From an uncultured Erythrobacter sp. (GTDB taxonomy: Bacteria; Pseudomonadota; Alphaproteobacteria; Sphingomonadales; Sphingomonadaceae): 64,000 nucleotides of DNA. Position numbers and translations under genes: made by a program. The notes beneath the pieces are model-generated. The model saw only the letters and a program-made list of their open reading frames with translations. It was not told the origin of the DNA and ran no database searches. Positions 18,764 through 26,679 of the stretch are shown piece by piece; positions within the stretch are counted from its first letter, which is position 1, and every line of letters starts with the position of its first letter. The stretch is taken from NCBI GenBank assembly GCA_947488085.1, contig CANKYI010000001.1:2613928-2677927 (forward strand), in the 5' to 3' direction.

Positions 18764-19084
18764 TTAGGGTTTGTCATCGTCCTTGGGCGCCCAAAGCTCA
18801 TCGCTGCTGGGTAATCGGTTATCGACCGATTCGTCGTGCCCGGTCCCAGCAGACAGAAAAGCCAATCCCATCAGGCCCCCTGCGAGCAGCATCGTAAAGC
18901 TGATGCCCAGCGCCACTGCGATATAGAAATGCACTGAGATCATGCCGTTAAAGGCATAGAGAATACCGATCGCCAACAGCACCGTGATCACAGTCACGGT
19001 CAGCAACAGCTTCATAATCTTGCGATAACGCGCCCAGGCGTGCGCCGCATTTTCCGGGTCGTCCAAGGGGGATTTTTTGACCAT
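18764..19084 (-). CDS. small membrane protein with two helices
   Basis: About 106 residues: a charged N-terminal region with DDPENAAHAWARYRK, two membrane segments (about residues 25-45 and 53-78) and a hydrophilic acidic tail ending PSSDELWAPKDDDKP. I recognise this as a conserved sphingomonad-type hypothetical, not as a named family. ATG 19084 is preferred to a GTG two codons upstream. It converges on the ferredoxin gene with a 10-nt gap. Confidence 0.68.
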   Translation of the reverse strand: MVKKSPLDDPENAAHAWARYRKIMKLLLTVTVITVLLAIGILYAFNGMISVHFYIAVALGISFTMLLAGGLMGLAFLSAGTGHDESVDNRLPSSDELWAPKDDDKP

Positions 19085-19227
19085 CACCACCCCATGCGGT
19101 CCACCACACAGCTTTGCAAGATGACTTTATGCAATTGCGGTTTCAACCAAGGCAAGACCCTACGGTCTCTCTCGGACTCGCTATTTGCCCCGGTTAGTGG
19201 CACTTTCGTTGGTGAGAGGAGCGAGCC

Positions 19228-19659
19228 ATGACAATTGCCAAGATCATTGGAGACCGGGATTCATCGGATATCGTAGCCTGCGATGTCACCACTCCGGTCG
19301 CCGAAGCTGTCTCCCTGCTGGCCGGAAAACGGATCGGAGCTGTGCCGGTCCTGCGCGATGGAAAGGTTGCAGGGATTCTGTCTGAGCGGGACATCATCTA
19401 TCGTCTCGCGGAAATGGGTAGCACTTGCCTCGATGCCCCGGTTGAAGCGATTATGACTTCGCCCGCTATCACAGTTGAGCCCAGCACTCTGATTGATGAT
19501 GCTTTGGCTTTGATGACGCGCCGCAGGTTTCGCCACTTTCCTGTTGTCGAGAATGACAAGCTGGTCGCATTCATCTCCATCGGCGACCTTGTGAAGAGCA
19601 AGATCGATGAAGTTGAGCACGAGGCGGCGGCCATGCGCGATTATATCCAGACGGTTTGA
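19228..19659 (+). CDS. CBS-domain pair protein
   Basis: A 143-residue stand-alone Bateman module with two CBS domains (about residues 8-62 and 73-130). Diagnostic stretches are RIGAVPVLRDGKVAGILSERDIIYRLAE in two halves and MTRRRFRHFPVVENDKLVAFISIGDLVK. Such modules bind adenosine nucleotides (AMP, ATP, SAM or NADH) and regulate partner proteins; no partner is encoded next to it. GAGGAGCGAGCC precedes the ATG. Confidence 0.93.
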   Translation: MTIAKIIGDRDSSDIVACDVTTPVAEAVSLLAGKRIGAVPVLRDGKVAGILSERDIIYRLAEMGSTCLDAPVEAIMTSPAITVEPSTLIDDALALMTRRRFRHFPVVENDKLVAFISIGDLVKSKIDEVEHEAAAMRDYIQTV

Positions 19660-19672
19660 ACGCACTTGCCAC

Positions 19673-19701
19673 TTGAGCATCGCTGCATGGACACCTAAAT
19701 T
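19673..19701 (+). promoter_or_regulatory. promoter of erpA, possibly giving a leaderless mRNA
   Basis: TTGAGC (19673-19678), 17-nt spacer, TAAATT (19696-19701). Only six bases separate the -10 from the ATG at 19708, so transcription would begin at or next to the start codon. No ribosome-binding site is present, which agrees with leaderless translation. Confidence 0.4.
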
Positions 19702-19707
19702 AAGAGT

Positions 19708-20037
19708 ATGGCCGAAACACTCACCTTGACCCCTGCCGCTGCAAAGCGGGTTGCTTGGATTGCGGAAAAGCAGACCAAGCCTGCGATCCTGCGCCTCTCG
19801 GTCGAAGGGGGCGGTTGTTCGGGTTTCCAGTATAAATTTGACCTCGCGGATGCGGCCGATGGCGATGACAGCGTGAGCGAAACCGACGGGGTGCAATTGG
19901 TCGTCGATCCGATCAGTCTCGATCTGGTCGGCGGCAGTATAGTCGACTTTGTTGAATCGCTGGGCGGCGCTGCATTCAAAGTTGAAAACCCGCAAGCCGC
20001 CGCTGGGTGTGGCTGCGGCTCCAGTTTCGGTATCTGA
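19708..20037 (+). CDS. erpA: iron-sulfur cluster insertion protein ErpA
   Basis: A 109-residue A-type carrier that delivers iron-sulfur clusters to apoproteins. The three invariant cysteines are present: one in VEGGGCSGFQY (residue about 38) and two in AAGCGCGSSF at the C terminus. Length and motif spacing fit ErpA/IscA-type HesB proteins; which of the two roles it plays is not certain without the isc/suf context, which is not in this window. It follows the CBS gene by 48 nt but seems to have its own promoter. Confidence 0.92.
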   Translation: MAETLTLTPAAAKRVAWIAEKQTKPAILRLSVEGGGCSGFQYKFDLADAADGDDSVSETDGVQLVVDPISLDLVGGSIVDFVESLGGAAFKVENPQAAAGCGCGSSFGI

Positions 20038-20104
20038 CGCTGTAAACCTCCGCATCGCTACCTTGTGATGGACGCGCGCGATTGCATCCTGCAAAGGTGC
20101 GCGC

Positions 20105-20911
20105 ATGAAAATTGCCACATACAATATCAACGGGATCAAGGCGCGGCTGCCGCGGCTTAAAGAATGGCTGACCGAAACGCGGCCCAGTGTCGCGTGCCTC
20201 CAAGAAGTCAAATCTCAGGACAAAGACTTCCCCGCATCCGAGTTTGAAGAGCTAGGCTATCAGGTGATCTGGCATGGTCAAAAGAGCTTCAACGGCGTCG
20301 CGATCCTTGCCGACACGCAGGCCGGCTACTCGATTAGCGAAGTGCAGCGCGGGCTGGGTATTGATGGACCGAAAGAGGGGGAGGGTGAACAAGCCCGCTA
20401 TCTCGAAGCGGACATCACAAAAAATGGTACGGCAACGCGGATCATCTGCATCTACCTACCCAATGGCAACCCGCATCCCGGCCCAAAATTCGACTACAAG
20501 ATCGCCTGGATGGAGAAATTGCGCGAACGTATGGCGCAAATTTGGGCAGATGAAGTACCCGCAGCCGTGCTCGGCGATTACAATGTCATTCCCGAAGATG
20601 ACGATGTCTATGCGGTCAAGGCGATGGCGTCTGACGCTTTGATGCAGCCACAATCACGTGCTGCCTATGCGCGCCTTTTGGCTGATGGTTGGTGCGATGC
20701 GGTGCGCACTCTCAACCCGCGTGGGGGTGTTTGGACCTATTGGGATTATCAGGCCGGCGCATGGCAACGCGACCACGGCTTTCGTATCGATCACATCCTG
20801 CTTTCGCCCGAACTCGCCGATCGGTTGAATAGCGTCGGTGTGGACCGCGATCATCGTGGTCGCGAAAAAGCGAGCGATCACGCACCCACATGGGCGATTT
20901 TGCGCGACTAG
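20105..20911 (+). CDS. xth: exodeoxyribonuclease III / AP endonuclease
   Basis: A 268-residue member of the EEP nuclease superfamily that cuts DNA at abasic sites and trims 3' ends in base-excision repair. The family landmarks are present: MKIATYNINGIKARLP, the metal-binding glutamate in CLQEVKSQD, NGNPHPGPKFDYKIAWM, the D-x-N pair in LGDYNVIPED and the catalytic HAPTWA at the end with FRIDHILLS before it. A bidirectional hairpin terminator separates it from the convergent cell-wall hydrolase gene. Confidence 0.96.
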   Translation: MKIATYNINGIKARLPRLKEWLTETRPSVACLQEVKSQDKDFPASEFEELGYQVIWHGQKSFNGVAILADTQAGYSISEVQRGLGIDGPKEGEGEQARYLEADITKNGTATRIICIYLPNGNPHPGPKFDYKIAWMEKLRERMAQIWADEVPAAVLGDYNVIPEDDDVYAVKAMASDALMQPQSRAAYARLLADGWCDAVRTLNPRGGVWTYWDYQAGAWQRDHGFRIDHILLSPELADRLNSVGVDRDHRGREKASDHAPTWAILRD

Positions 20912-20931
20912 CTCTGCAAGGTGCTACAAAC

Positions 20932-20964
20932 AAAAACCCCCGCCGGATTAGAGCGGGGGTTTTG
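20932..20964. terminator. bidirectional terminator between xth and the cell-wall hydrolase gene
   Basis: Stem AAAACCCCCGC / GCGGGGGTTTT with a loop of about nine bases. It has an A-run on the left and a T-run on the right, as expected for a terminator shared by two convergent genes. Confidence 0.88.
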
Positions 20965-20984
20965 AAATTCCTAGAAGCACCGCT

Positions 20985-21650
20985 TCACCGATAGAACACG
21001 TGCGTGTCAATCTGTGTCAGCCGCGTTTTCGAACGGCTCCAGCGCGGACGGACGTAGTTTGCGTGGAAATACACCGCATCGGCGGCTTCGGATTCCCACA
21101 TATTGTCATGCGCGATCTGGGCAACCGCTTTGGCGCGGTTCCATGCAGATGACGAGGTGTTGATCGAAGGCATCCGGCCACCGCGCACAAATGAGAATTG
21201 CGAACGTTGGTAGACAACGCCGCAGTAGCTGGCGGGCCAACGACGATCCTCAGAGCGGTTGATGACTACATGTGCCACGGCCAATTGCCCGGCGAGCGGC
21301 TCACCGCGCGCTTCGAAATAGACAGCGCCTGCAAGGCAACGCATTTGCTCGCTCAGTTGCGCGTCAGTGTCCACACTGCCAACCAACTCACGCAAAGATG
21401 ACGCGTTGGAGGTGATCTCTAGGGCTGGGGTTGGTTCTGGAATCGGCTGAGCCACTTCCTGTGAAATAAACACAGGTTGCTCGGGCACGATCTCGATTGG
21501 CTGAGCAATCGGTTCTGGGGTTTCGACCTGCGCCGCTGTATCAACAGTGGCATCTTGGGCGAAAGCTTCGGCGCCATCGGCGCTAGAGAAGCTCAAACTG
21601 GCCGTCGCTGCAATTGCGAGGGCACTTAAGGAATAAGTCTTACGACTCAT
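20985..21650 (-). CDS. SleB-type cell-wall hydrolase, exported
   Basis: A 221-residue exported protein. A signal peptide (residues 1-31) is followed by a Pro/Glu-rich spacer of about 65 residues and a C-terminal SleB/hydrolase_2 domain from about residue 98. The domain shows CLAGAVYFEARGEPLAGQ with the catalytic glutamate, VAHVVINR, and YCGVVYQRSQFSF, and ends in an H-A-N-Y-V-x-P-x-W block. It probably cleaves peptidoglycan (lytic transglycosylase-like) in non-sporulating cells. A promoter candidate lies about 170 nt upstream. Confidence 0.93.
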   Translation of the reverse strand: MSRKTYSLSALAIAATASLSFSSADGAEAFAQDATVDTAAQVETPEPIAQPIEIVPEQPVFISQEVAQPIPEPTPALEITSNASSLRELVGSVDTDAQLSEQMRCLAGAVYFEARGEPLAGQLAVAHVVINRSEDRRWPASYCGVVYQRSQFSFVRGGRMPSINTSSSAWNRAKAVAQIAHDNMWESEAADAVYFHANYVRPRWSRSKTRLTQIDTHVFYR

Positions 21651-21820
21651 ATGTTCTAGCTATTCGTGCGGTGAACAAGCCCAGACGCAGGTGGGACCAA
21701 GTGCGATTTCTCGCAGCTTAGAGGGTGATCCAATGAACCTGCCGGCTGCCCCCCGTCTGCGTGCCAAGTCAGGCGGCCGAAATGCCGCTCGCAAAGCCTG
21801 CGCGTTTGGAAGTTGAAGGG

Positions 21821-21848
21821 CAAATAGTCTCGAATGAAACCAGGTCAA
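21821..21848 (-). promoter_or_regulatory. candidate promoter for the cell-wall hydrolase gene
   Basis: On the minus strand TTGACC (21848-21843) and TATTTG (21826-21821) are separated by 16 nt. It gives a leader of about 165 nt before the ATG at 21650; no known structure is recognised in that leader. Confidence 0.4.
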
Positions 21849-21849
21849 G

Positions 21850-22185
21850 TTAACGCGGCAAAAGTTCGATGAAGCGTTCTGGATTGTCGATATCCACCTC
21901 CAAAACCCAGATATCGGGATCTTGGGAACGGCGTCGCTCAATGTACTCTGAAAATTCATAAGGTTTTTCAGTGTCTTGACATTTTGTCGCAACGAAAGAA
22001 CGCGTTCCATCCATTTGGGGCATTCTTTCGTAAAGTTTCGCATCCTCACCGCGACACATACTGACGATTAAGATTGTTCCAGCATCCCGCTCCCCCTTAG
22101 CGAGCACCATGGCGCTGCCCCCATTCGATTCGCAGAGGCGGATCAGACTAGCAATCTCAAGGTGAGCAGGGAGCCTCGTCGTCAT
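21850..22185 (-). CDS. DUF1491 family protein
   Basis: A 111-residue cytoplasmic protein typical of alphaproteobacteria and of unknown function. It starts MTTRLPAHLEIASLIR and has the family's GGSAMVLAKGERDAGTIL strand-turn-strand block and a conserved C-terminal VLEVDIDNPERFIELL. The ATG at 22185 lies 10 nt after the thioesterase stop, so the gene is probably the last of the ptsN-thioesterase-DUF1491 run. The open frame extends upstream to 22275 but only within the previous gene. Confidence 0.85.
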   Translation of the reverse strand: MTTRLPAHLEIASLIRLCESNGGSAMVLAKGERDAGTILIVSMCRGEDAKLYERMPQMDGTRSFVATKCQDTEKPYEFSEYIERRRSQDPDIWVLEVDIDNPERFIELLPR

Positions 22186-22195
22186 TATCAGGGGA

Positions 22196-22651
22196 TTAAG
22201 CCGAGTAGCCTGGCAGGCTCGACAGAGCGATCCGCGAGCGCATGAAGGTGCCAGTACCGCGCCCGATCTCATCACCCTCCGCGTCGATCAAGCGCGACTC
22301 CGCCACAAGCACCCGGCGCTTGCCGCTGACCCATCGCCCTTCGGCAACAACTTCGCCTTCGCGCACCGGTTTGGTGAAGTGCAGGTTGAAACTGGTGGTC
22401 AGCAGGAAGCGATCCGTCGCAAGCGTGTTGGCAGCGTAGAACGCTGCATCGTCAAGCATCTTGAAATAGATCGTCCCATGCGCTGCACCTGCGGCATGAT
22501 AGACGGATTCTGTCACGGTAAAGGTCAGGCGTGACTTTCCTTCGCCAGTGATCTGCATCTTGGAATCAAACACAGCGTTGACAGGAGCGGACGCATAGAG
22601 TCGCTCCAGCGCTTTATAGTGCAGATCCGCGCCGACAGGCTTAGGCGGCAT
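22196..22651 (-). CDS. PaaI-type hotdog-fold thioesterase
   Basis: A 151-residue acyl-CoA thioesterase of the hotdog fold. The long hot-dog helix and active-site region is HAAGAAHGTIYFKMLDDAA, and the strands FNLHFTKPVREGEVVAEGRWV and VLVAESRLIDAEGDEIGRGTGTF follow in the expected order. The substrate is unknown. Its start lies 11 nt inside the end of ptsN, so translation is coupled, an unusual partner for a PTS regulator. Confidence 0.88.
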   Translation of the reverse strand: MPPKPVGADLHYKALERLYASAPVNAVFDSKMQITGEGKSRLTFTVTESVYHAAGAAHGTIYFKMLDDAAFYAANTLATDRFLLTTSFNLHFTKPVREGEVVAEGRWVSGKRRVLVAESRLIDAEGDEIGRGTGTFMRSRIALSSLPGYSA

Positions 22652-23102
22652 CGCGCAGGAATTGGTTGGTCAACACCGCAAACAAAGCCTCAGCATCTGG
22701 TGCATCATTAAGAGCGCTCAACATCGCCTCATCGCGAAGTAGCCGCGAAATCGCCGCCAGCGCGTGGAGGTGAGTTGCACCGGCATTTTCAGGCGAAACC
22801 AATCCGAAAACCAATGCAACAGGCATCGCATCAGCAGCTTTGAAATCTATCGGGTTTTCAAGTTTCAACACAACCATCGTCGGGCGCTTCACCGCATCGC
22901 TGCGGCAATGTGGAATCGCTGCGCCCCGGCCAAAGCCAGTGCTGCCAAGCGCCTCACGCTGTTCCAACCCTTCAAGCACGATTTGCGCGTCAAGTCCGTA
23001 AACTTGCGCAAAGAGGTCTGCGAGCTTTGAGAGAATTTGCTGACTGTTTTCCGGGCGGGCGAGAGCGACCGCTTCCGGCACGATTGAAATATTTACGTCC
23101 AT
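22641..23102 (-). CDS. ptsN: nitrogen-regulatory PTS enzyme IIA (PtsN)
   Basis: A 153-residue EIIA-Ntr, the last protein of the nitrogen phosphotransfer chain (PtsP-NPr-PtsN), which regulates potassium, carbon and nitrogen responses by protein contacts. The phosphorylatable histidine is in GAAIPHCRSD (about residue 67 of this start), preceded by the typical L-x-x-R-E-x-x-G-S-T-G-F-G. The ATG at 23102 (MDVNISIVPE) was preferred to the frame's first start at 23162. It lies downstream of hpf, as in many proteobacteria, but rpoN is not upstream here. Confidence 0.92.
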   Translation of the reverse strand: MDVNISIVPEAVALARPENSQQILSKLADLFAQVYGLDAQIVLEGLEQREALGSTGFGRGAAIPHCRSDAVKRPTMVVLKLENPIDFKAADAMPVALVFGLVSPENAGATHLHALAAISRLLRDEAMLSALNDAPDAEALFAVLTNQFLRDAA

Positions 23103-23245
23103 TGTGAACTCGTAATCCCATAAACTCTGGTCTCGGGGAAAGACCAACAAAACCGCAGACACGCCGCAGACCTTGCTATCTATTTCTTGGGTTGGACCGA
23201 CCCGGTTACTCTACGGCTCCCTACCGTTACCGAGTTGTTTTGATC

Positions 23246-23809
23246 CTAGCTCGGTTCGACCCATCCGATCGAACCATCTGAGCGGCGATAAACCATATTA
23301 TGCCTTTCAGTGCCAGCATTTTTGAAAAACAGCGCGGGCGTGTCGCGCAAGTCGAGCATCATTACAGCGTCCGCAACACTGCTGGTTGGGATGTCGATAC
23401 TGGTTTCAGCGATCACCGGAGGCGCGTCTGCGACGACCTCCTCTTCGGGTTCATCTGCAGCGAAGATGGTGTAGGCCGCATCCTCTTCGGCACGGACCTG
23501 CATTGCGCGTTCATGGTGATCTTTGAGGCGCCGCTTATACCGGCGTAGCTGTTTTTCGATCTTTGTAGCTGATTCGTCGAGAGCAACATGCGCATCATGC
23601 GCATTGCCGTGCGCCTTCAAGATCATTCCTTGCGCAACATGCGTTACGATATCGCAGCTAAAGGAACCGCCGGGCGCTTTGCCAAAGGTGACATGCGATG
23701 AAATTGCGCGGTCAAAGTGCTTTTCGACTATCCCGCCCAGCCGATCTGACACGTGTTCCTGTAGCGCTGCACCGGTTTCAACCTGGTGACCTGAGATACG
23801 GATATCCAT
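23246..23809 (-). CDS. hpf: long-form ribosome hibernation promoting factor
   Basis: A 187-residue long HPF that dimerises 70S ribosomes into inactive 100S particles in stationary phase. The N-terminal RaiA domain (1-95) starts MDIRISGHQVETG and includes LRRYKRRLKDHH. An acidic linker (about 105-140) leads to the C-terminal dimerisation domain with VMMLDLRDTPALFFKNAG and VYRRSDGSIGWVEP. AAGGAGG lies about 10 nt before the ATG. ptsN follows 143 nt downstream. Confidence 0.96.
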   Translation of the reverse strand: MDIRISGHQVETGAALQEHVSDRLGGIVEKHFDRAISSHVTFGKAPGGSFSCDIVTHVAQGMILKAHGNAHDAHVALDESATKIEKQLRRYKRRLKDHHERAMQVRAEEDAAYTIFAADEPEEEVVADAPPVIAETSIDIPTSSVADAVMMLDLRDTPALFFKNAGTERHNMVYRRSDGSIGWVEPS

Positions 23810-23869
23810 CGTGGTGTGTCCTCCTTGTTTGGGCAGATGGCGGCACCAGGGATCTAGCCGCGCAACCTG

Positions 23870-24568
23870 TCATCTTGACCAAATCGCCTTTTCAATACCG
23901 GCAACAAATTCCGAATGGTGTGCCAATTCATGGGCAGAGGCGCTGTGTGGCCTTGGCTCGCGACGATCGCGGGCCGGCCGCCTAGCTGCCGGCGCTTCTA
24001 CTTCCAGCGTCGCAGCAGATTTGGCAGAGGCCTCCGTCGCCAGCTCCAACCCGATCTGCCGTCCACCATTCAGTTCGACATAGACCTGTGCCAACAGTTC
24101 CGCATCAAGCAGCGCTCCGTGTTTCACGCGGTGGCTGCGATCAACGCCATACCGGTTGCACAAAGCATCGAGCGATAATTTGGCGCCGGGATGTTTTTTG
24201 CGCGCGATTGCGACAGTATCGATCATCCGATCCATCGAGATGGGCGTTCGACCTATCCGCTCAAGCTCTGCATTAAGAAATCCGAAGTCAAAACCAGCAT
24301 TATGCGCAACCAACGGCGCATCGCCCAAAAATTCAAGCAATTCATCGGCGGTATTCGCAAAAAGCGGTTTACCGGACAGAAATGAGCTCGAGAGGCCGTG
24401 AACCGCTTCCGCAGCAGCAGGCATGTCCCGTTCCGGGTTGTAATAAGCGTGGTAACTCTCACCGGTTTCGACCCGGTCGACCATTTCAACGCATCCAATT
24501 TCGACCATGCGGTCCCCAGTTTTGGGGTCTAGACCAGTCGTCTCTGTGTCAAAGATCACTTCACGCAT
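23870..24568 (-). CDS. dnaQ: DNA polymerase III epsilon subunit (3'-5' proofreading exonuclease)
   Basis: A 232-residue DEDDh exonuclease. Exo I is FDTETTGLDPKTGDRMVEIG, Exo II is LVAHNAGFDFGFLNAEL, and Exo III is HRVKHGALLDAELLAQVY, with the catalytic His just before the last Asp. The C-terminal tail is long enough to contact the polymerase alpha subunit, and is rich in Arg/Ala. It is the last gene of the maf-aroE-coaE-dnaQ group that neighbours the putative replication origin. Confidence 0.96.
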   Translation of the reverse strand: MREVIFDTETTGLDPKTGDRMVEIGCVEMVDRVETGESYHAYYNPERDMPAAAEAVHGLSSSFLSGKPLFANTADELLEFLGDAPLVAHNAGFDFGFLNAELERIGRTPISMDRMIDTVAIARKKHPGAKLSLDALCNRYGVDRSHRVKHGALLDAELLAQVYVELNGGRQIGLELATEASAKSAATLEVEAPAARRPARDRREPRPHSASAHELAHHSEFVAGIEKAIWSR

Positions 24569-24626
24569 CGGCGATACTATTGACCCTCAATCGGTATAGC
24601 GCAAGGGGGCAAACTTGCTGCTCTGC

Positions 24627-25223
24627 TTATCGCTTTGACCGCAACACAGTGACCAGTTCAGCAACCTGCGTGTCCGTCTCTGCCAGTGTCAAGCCGGTGT
24701 CGATGATGTGATCGGCGCGATTGCGTTTCTCCGCGTCGGGCGTTTGCAGACTTAAGATATGCTCAAACTTCTCGACTGTCATTCCCGGGCGGGCCAACAC
24801 ACGTTCGCGTTGAACATCTGCGGGCGCTGAAACCACCACTACGGTATCCACTCCGGCATCGCCCCCGCGTTCAAAAAGCAGCGGGATATCGAACGCGATC
24901 ATCTCGGCGGTTGCGTTATCTTTCATGAATTGCGCACGCTTTGCACCCACCGCCGGGTGGACGATTGCCTCTAACGTTGCGAGCTTCTCTTTGTCCGCGA
25001 AGACCAGCTTGCCCAACGCATCGCGGTCCACACCATCTGGACCGGTCGATCCGGGGAAAGCCGCCTCTATCGCAGCGATCAATTCGCCGCCTTGGCCTTG
25101 CAGAGCGCGAACTTCAGCATCCGCATCGAAGACCGGCACGCCAGCGCGCTCAAACATGGCTGCAACGGTTGACTTGCCCATCCCGATAGAGCCGGTGAGG
25201 CCGATAATGAGAGGGCGGGTCAT
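24627..25223 (-). CDS. coaE: dephospho-CoA kinase
   Basis: Last step of coenzyme A synthesis: ATP-dependent 3'-phosphorylation of dephospho-CoA. The 198-residue protein has the Walker A loop GLTGSIGMGKST at residue 9, the conserved D-A-D-A (VFDADAEVRAL), HP in AIVHPAVGAKR, and the lid with R in EKRNRADHIIDTG. Its start overlaps the end of aroE by 4 nt (ATGA), so it is translationally coupled to it. Confidence 0.97.
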   Translation of the reverse strand: MTRPLIIGLTGSIGMGKSTVAAMFERAGVPVFDADAEVRALQGQGGELIAAIEAAFPGSTGPDGVDRDALGKLVFADKEKLATLEAIVHPAVGAKRAQFMKDNATAEMIAFDIPLLFERGGDAGVDTVVVVSAPADVQRERVLARPGMTVEKFEHILSLQTPDAEKRNRADHIIDTGLTLAETDTQVAELVTVLRSKR

Positions 25224-26086
25224 CGGGTCAAAAGCTCCATCAACTTACCATCATGTTCGCGCGGAGGCGCGGTACCGAAGAACTTCTCAAACGCAATGGC
25301 GGCTTGTCCGATCAACATGGCAAGTCCGTTTATGACCGGATGACCAGCTTCACGCGCTGCTTGAAGGAACGGTGTCTCCAGCGGATTGGTAACAATGTCA
25401 TAGGCGATCGAACCAGGCGGCGCATGGCTCCAATCGAAATCCACAGGTGGGCTGCCTTGCATACCCAATGGCGATGCGTTGACGATCAGGTCGAGACACC
25501 CTTCACGATCATCGAATACAAATTCAGTTGGCTCGGCAAAATGCGAAAGATGGACCGCGTGATGTTCTCCATTGAGTGCTAACTCATCGAGAAGCGCACG
25601 CGCTTTATCAGGGTCTCGTCCAGCAACCACGAGTGTAAATCCATGCTCAGCAAGTGCCGCAATAATCGCTCGCGCTGCACCACCCGTCCCAAGAATGCGC
25701 GCCATCCGAAACAGGTGCTTCTTCTCAAGCTCTGGCAAAAGCGGCTCGAGAAAACCCTCTGCATCTGTGTTGAAACCGGTGAGAGTGTCATCAGGCTGCC
25801 GCACAACCGTGTTCACCGCGCCCAATTTGCGTGCCAGTGGATCCAGAGTGTCGAGCTCACCGATAATCGATTGTTTGTGCGGCATGGTTACATTGCATCC
25901 AATCCACGCCTGTTGCGCACGCGCCGAGCTCAAATATTCTGCTAGGGCACCAGCGGCGACCGGTTGTTTGGAATATTCGGCCTTGATCTGAAGCTTCTCC
26001 AGCCAAAACCCATGGATCAGCGGCGATTTCGACTGCGCAATCGGATCACCGATCACATGCGCAAAAGGCAGGGAGGTCTCCTTCAT
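25220..26086 (-). CDS. aroE: shikimate dehydrogenase
   Basis: NADPH-dependent reduction of 3-dehydroshikimate in aromatic amino-acid synthesis. The 288-residue protein shows the shikimate-binding GDPIAQSKSPLIH, the catalytic Lys in NVTMPHKQ, the dinucleotide loop GTGGAARAII and the C-terminal NGLAMLIGQAAIAFEKFFG. It overlaps coaE downstream and maf upstream by 4 nt each. Confidence 0.97.
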   Translation of the reverse strand: MKETSLPFAHVIGDPIAQSKSPLIHGFWLEKLQIKAEYSKQPVAAGALAEYLSSARAQQAWIGCNVTMPHKQSIIGELDTLDPLARKLGAVNTVVRQPDDTLTGFNTDAEGFLEPLLPELEKKHLFRMARILGTGGAARAIIAALAEHGFTLVVAGRDPDKARALLDELALNGEHHAVHLSHFAEPTEFVFDDREGCLDLIVNASPLGMQGSPPVDFDWSHAPPGSIAYDIVTNPLETPFLQAAREAGHPVINGLAMLIGQAAIAFEKFFGTAPPREHDGKLMELLTR

Positions 26087-26679
26087 GAACGCAACACAGA
26101 ATGCTCTCGCAACGCACCAAGCACCGGAATTAGCGGCATTCCTAAGACTGTGAACTGATCGCCTTCGATCCGCTCAAACAATTGCACACCCATCGCCTCT
26201 ATCCGGAAACACCCGACCGTATAGCCAATCTCAGGCCACTCACTCTCCAGATAATGCTCAATGAAATCTTCGGACAGTTCGCGAACCGAGAGCTTCGCGC
26301 AGTCTGTATGACTCCATTCGCAGGCATTCCCGCGGACCAAAGCCGCCGCGCTGTGCAATTCGATCACCTTGCCGGAGAAATAGTGCAGATGGTCGGCCGC
26401 ATCTTCGCGCGATTTCGGCTTATTAAACCGCTTACCCTCAACCACGACCAGAGAGTCGCTGCCCAAGACCAACGCCTCTGCATTGGTCGCCGCAATCTCC
26501 GCCGCCTTAGCAATACTCAACGCTTCGGCGATTTCGGCGAAAGTCGCGCCGCGCAAGTTTTCCTCGATAGCGCGCTCATCAATATCAGCAGGCACGGCGT
26601 CATAGGTAACGCCAGCCGCATCGAGCATTGCCCGACGTGATGCGGATTTTGAGGCAAGGATAAGATGAGGCGAACTCAT
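26083..26679 (-). CDS. maf: Maf-type nucleotide pyrophosphatase
   Basis: Maf/HAM1-like house-cleaning enzyme that hydrolyses non-canonical or canonical nucleoside triphosphates. The 198-residue protein carries the family start LILASKSASRRAMLDAAG, the pocket acid region VLGSDSLVVVEG, the K-P in NKPKSREDAADHL and the C-terminal YTVGCFRIEAMG. The protein overlaps aroE by 4 nt and its own start overlaps the ppsR stop by 4 nt. Confidence 0.95.
   Translation of the reverse strand: MSSPHLILASKSASRRAMLDAAGVTYDAVPADIDERAIEENLRGATFAEIAEALSIAKAAEIAATNAEALVLGSDSLVVVEGKRFNKPKSREDAADHLHYFSGKVIELHSAAALVRGNACEWSHTDCAKLSVRELSEDFIEHYLESEWPEIGYTVGCFRIEAMGVQLFERIEGDQFTVLGMPLIPVLGALREHSVLRS

Noticed and set aside
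19261-20211. A 316-codon minus frame across the CBS, erpA and xth genes.
   Set aside because: It crosses three well-supported genes on the other strand and has no family motif.
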